From CANKHA01 sp035699705 (GTDB lineage: Bacteria; Pseudomonadota; Alphaproteobacteria; Rhizobiales; Xanthobacteraceae), in the NCBI GenBank assembly GCA_035699705.1, contig DASSPI010000089.1, positions 1 through 64,000 on the forward strand: a DNA stretch of 64,000 nt. The letters run 5' to 3'. Made by a program: the position numbers and the translations under genes. Positions 63,510 through 64,000 of this stretch are shown one piece after another (positions within the stretch are counted from its first letter, which is position 1; every line of letters begins with the position of its first letter). The notes beneath the pieces are model-generated. The model ran no database searches and was not told the DNA's origin. It worked only from the letters and a program-made list of their open reading frames with translations.

Positions 63510-64000
63510 TTATTCTACCACGATCTTGACCTGCTCGCCGGGCTTGGGCGCCTGTCCGGGCGCCAATCCGTTGAGTACAAGGAATCGCTGCAACGGCCGG
63601 TCGGTAATCGCCATCCGGGCGGCGAGGCGCTCCGGCGTATCGCTCGGGGTCACCGTCACCACTTTGATGCGTAGCGGCCGCGCGCCCTCGATTTCCGCGA
63701 GAGTCATGCGGCGGAAGCTGTTGATCGATTCGCGGAAGCCGCGCTCGCTCTCGGCGGTCTTCTGCTTGGTCGCGAAGATGAAGCGGTAAACTTCGCTGCC
63801 GAAACGGACCGCGTACATCCGGAACGTCCACTGATCGCCTTTGGCGGTCGCCGTCGCGGCGGGAAAGCCGTTGATCGTGGTCGGCTCGACCGACTTGTCG
63901 TCGATCGTGCCGATCCAGCCGGATTTCAGGTAGTCCGTGAGCGTCTGTTCCGCCGGCACGCGCACGACGTCGAGCCGCATCGCCTGGCTGCCGCCTTCCC
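63510..64000 (-). CDS. C-terminal part of a probable M48-family metalloprotease with a LysM-like end (cut by window edge)
   Basis: The frame runs off the right edge; at least 163 residues are visible, beginning EGGSQAMRLDVVRVPAEQTL. The segment KSGWIGTIDDKSVEPTTING, then GDQWTFRMYAVRFGSEVYRFIFATKQ, FRESINSFRRMTLAEI and ARPLRIKVVTVTPSDTPERLAARM matches, from memory, the tail of rhizobial BepA/YfgC-like M48 proteases. The last 45 residues resemble a LysM domain, ending in a glycine-pair KPGEQVKIVVE. The catalytic HExxH would lie outside the window, so the protease identity is inferred. Confidence 0.6.
   Translation of the reverse strand, partial: EGGSQAMRLDVVRVPAEQTLTDYLKSGWIGTIDDKSVEPTTINGFPAATATAKGDQWTFRMYAVRFGSEVYRFIFATKQKTAESERGFRESINSFRRMTLAEIEGARPLRIKVVTVTPSDTPERLAARMAITDRPLQRFLVLNGLAPGQAPKPGEQVKIVVE

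Overview
This is a GC-rich stretch of chromosome from an alphaproteobacterium of the order Hyphomicrobiales (Rhizobiales). The family content points to the Bradyrhizobium/Rhodopseudomonas/Xanthobacteraceae side of that order, but I cannot name a genus. Supporting signs are the block prmC-prfA-ptsP-lysC-ubiG, the block aroK-aroB-bolA-dnaJ-like-cobS-cobT-rpmB-DUF3108-Suv3-like helicase-S4-fdxA-carD, the ECF sigma/NrsF pair, orphan tricarboxylate-type binding proteins, an NDUFAF5-like methyltransferase and DUF4167. No rRNA, tRNA, CRISPR array, prophage or insertion sequence was seen. Almost all of the window is housekeeping DNA.

Layout. 0.4-6.5 kb (minus strand): a flavin-binding PPOX-family protein, a Bug-type binding protein and DoxX lie downstream of the succinate dehydrogenase operon sdhC-sdhD-sdhA-orf131-sdhB, which carries an unrecognised membrane protein between sdhA and sdhB. 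6.6-10.5 kb (plus): an ECF sigma factor and its NrsF-type membrane anti-sigma factor, a Met/Lys-rich secreted peptide, a cytochrome b561 and a molybdopterin oxidoreductase, then a second cytochrome b561. Two copies of a GTAACC-N16-CGAA promoter mark the sigma regulon. 10.5-13.8 kb: DUF1345, farnesyl diphosphate synthase, mtgA and rpmF. 14-18.6 kb: polyhydroxybutyrate genes (phaR divergent from phaA-phaB), gloB and a methyltransferase. 18.6-26.5 kb: DUF4167, then prmC/prfA (translation termination), ptsP (nitrogen phosphotransferase system), lysC and ubiG. 26.6-31.6 kb: a drug/metabolite transporter, the grxC-nitrilase-DUF1178 operon, comF, an NDUFAF5-like protein, an orphan Flp pilin and mutT. 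31.7-43.8 kb: argJ, a parvulin lipoprotein, secA, an L,D-transpeptidase, accA, xerD, aroK-aroB and bolA. 43.8-55.8 kb: a J-domain protein, the cobaltochelatase subunits cobS and cobT, rpmB, DUF3108, a Suv3-like helicase, an S4 protein, fdxA and carD. 56-64 kb: a second Bug protein, an ABC-2 exporter, a protein made of forty consecutive 34-residue TPR units, and the 3' end of a probable M48 metalloprotease cut by the window edge.

The most informative non-coding content is a set of dispersed palindromic repeats. One family has the frame GTCAT-hairpin-ATCCA...TGGAT-hairpin-ATGAC, a second has GCATGATC...GATCATGCGC ends, and a third consists of C/T-rich CCCTCTCCCC hairpins. Other non-coding items are a conserved 23-bp TTTGAAGTTCCTA element before rpmF and gloB, a 26-bp tandem duplication before secA, and a consensus promoter followed at once by a terminator-like hairpin before carD.

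The best candidates for something unusual are the NrsF homologue whose second conserved cysteine appears to be histidine, the sdh-embedded membrane protein, the carD leader with the CarD basic tail, and the forty-repeat TPR protein.
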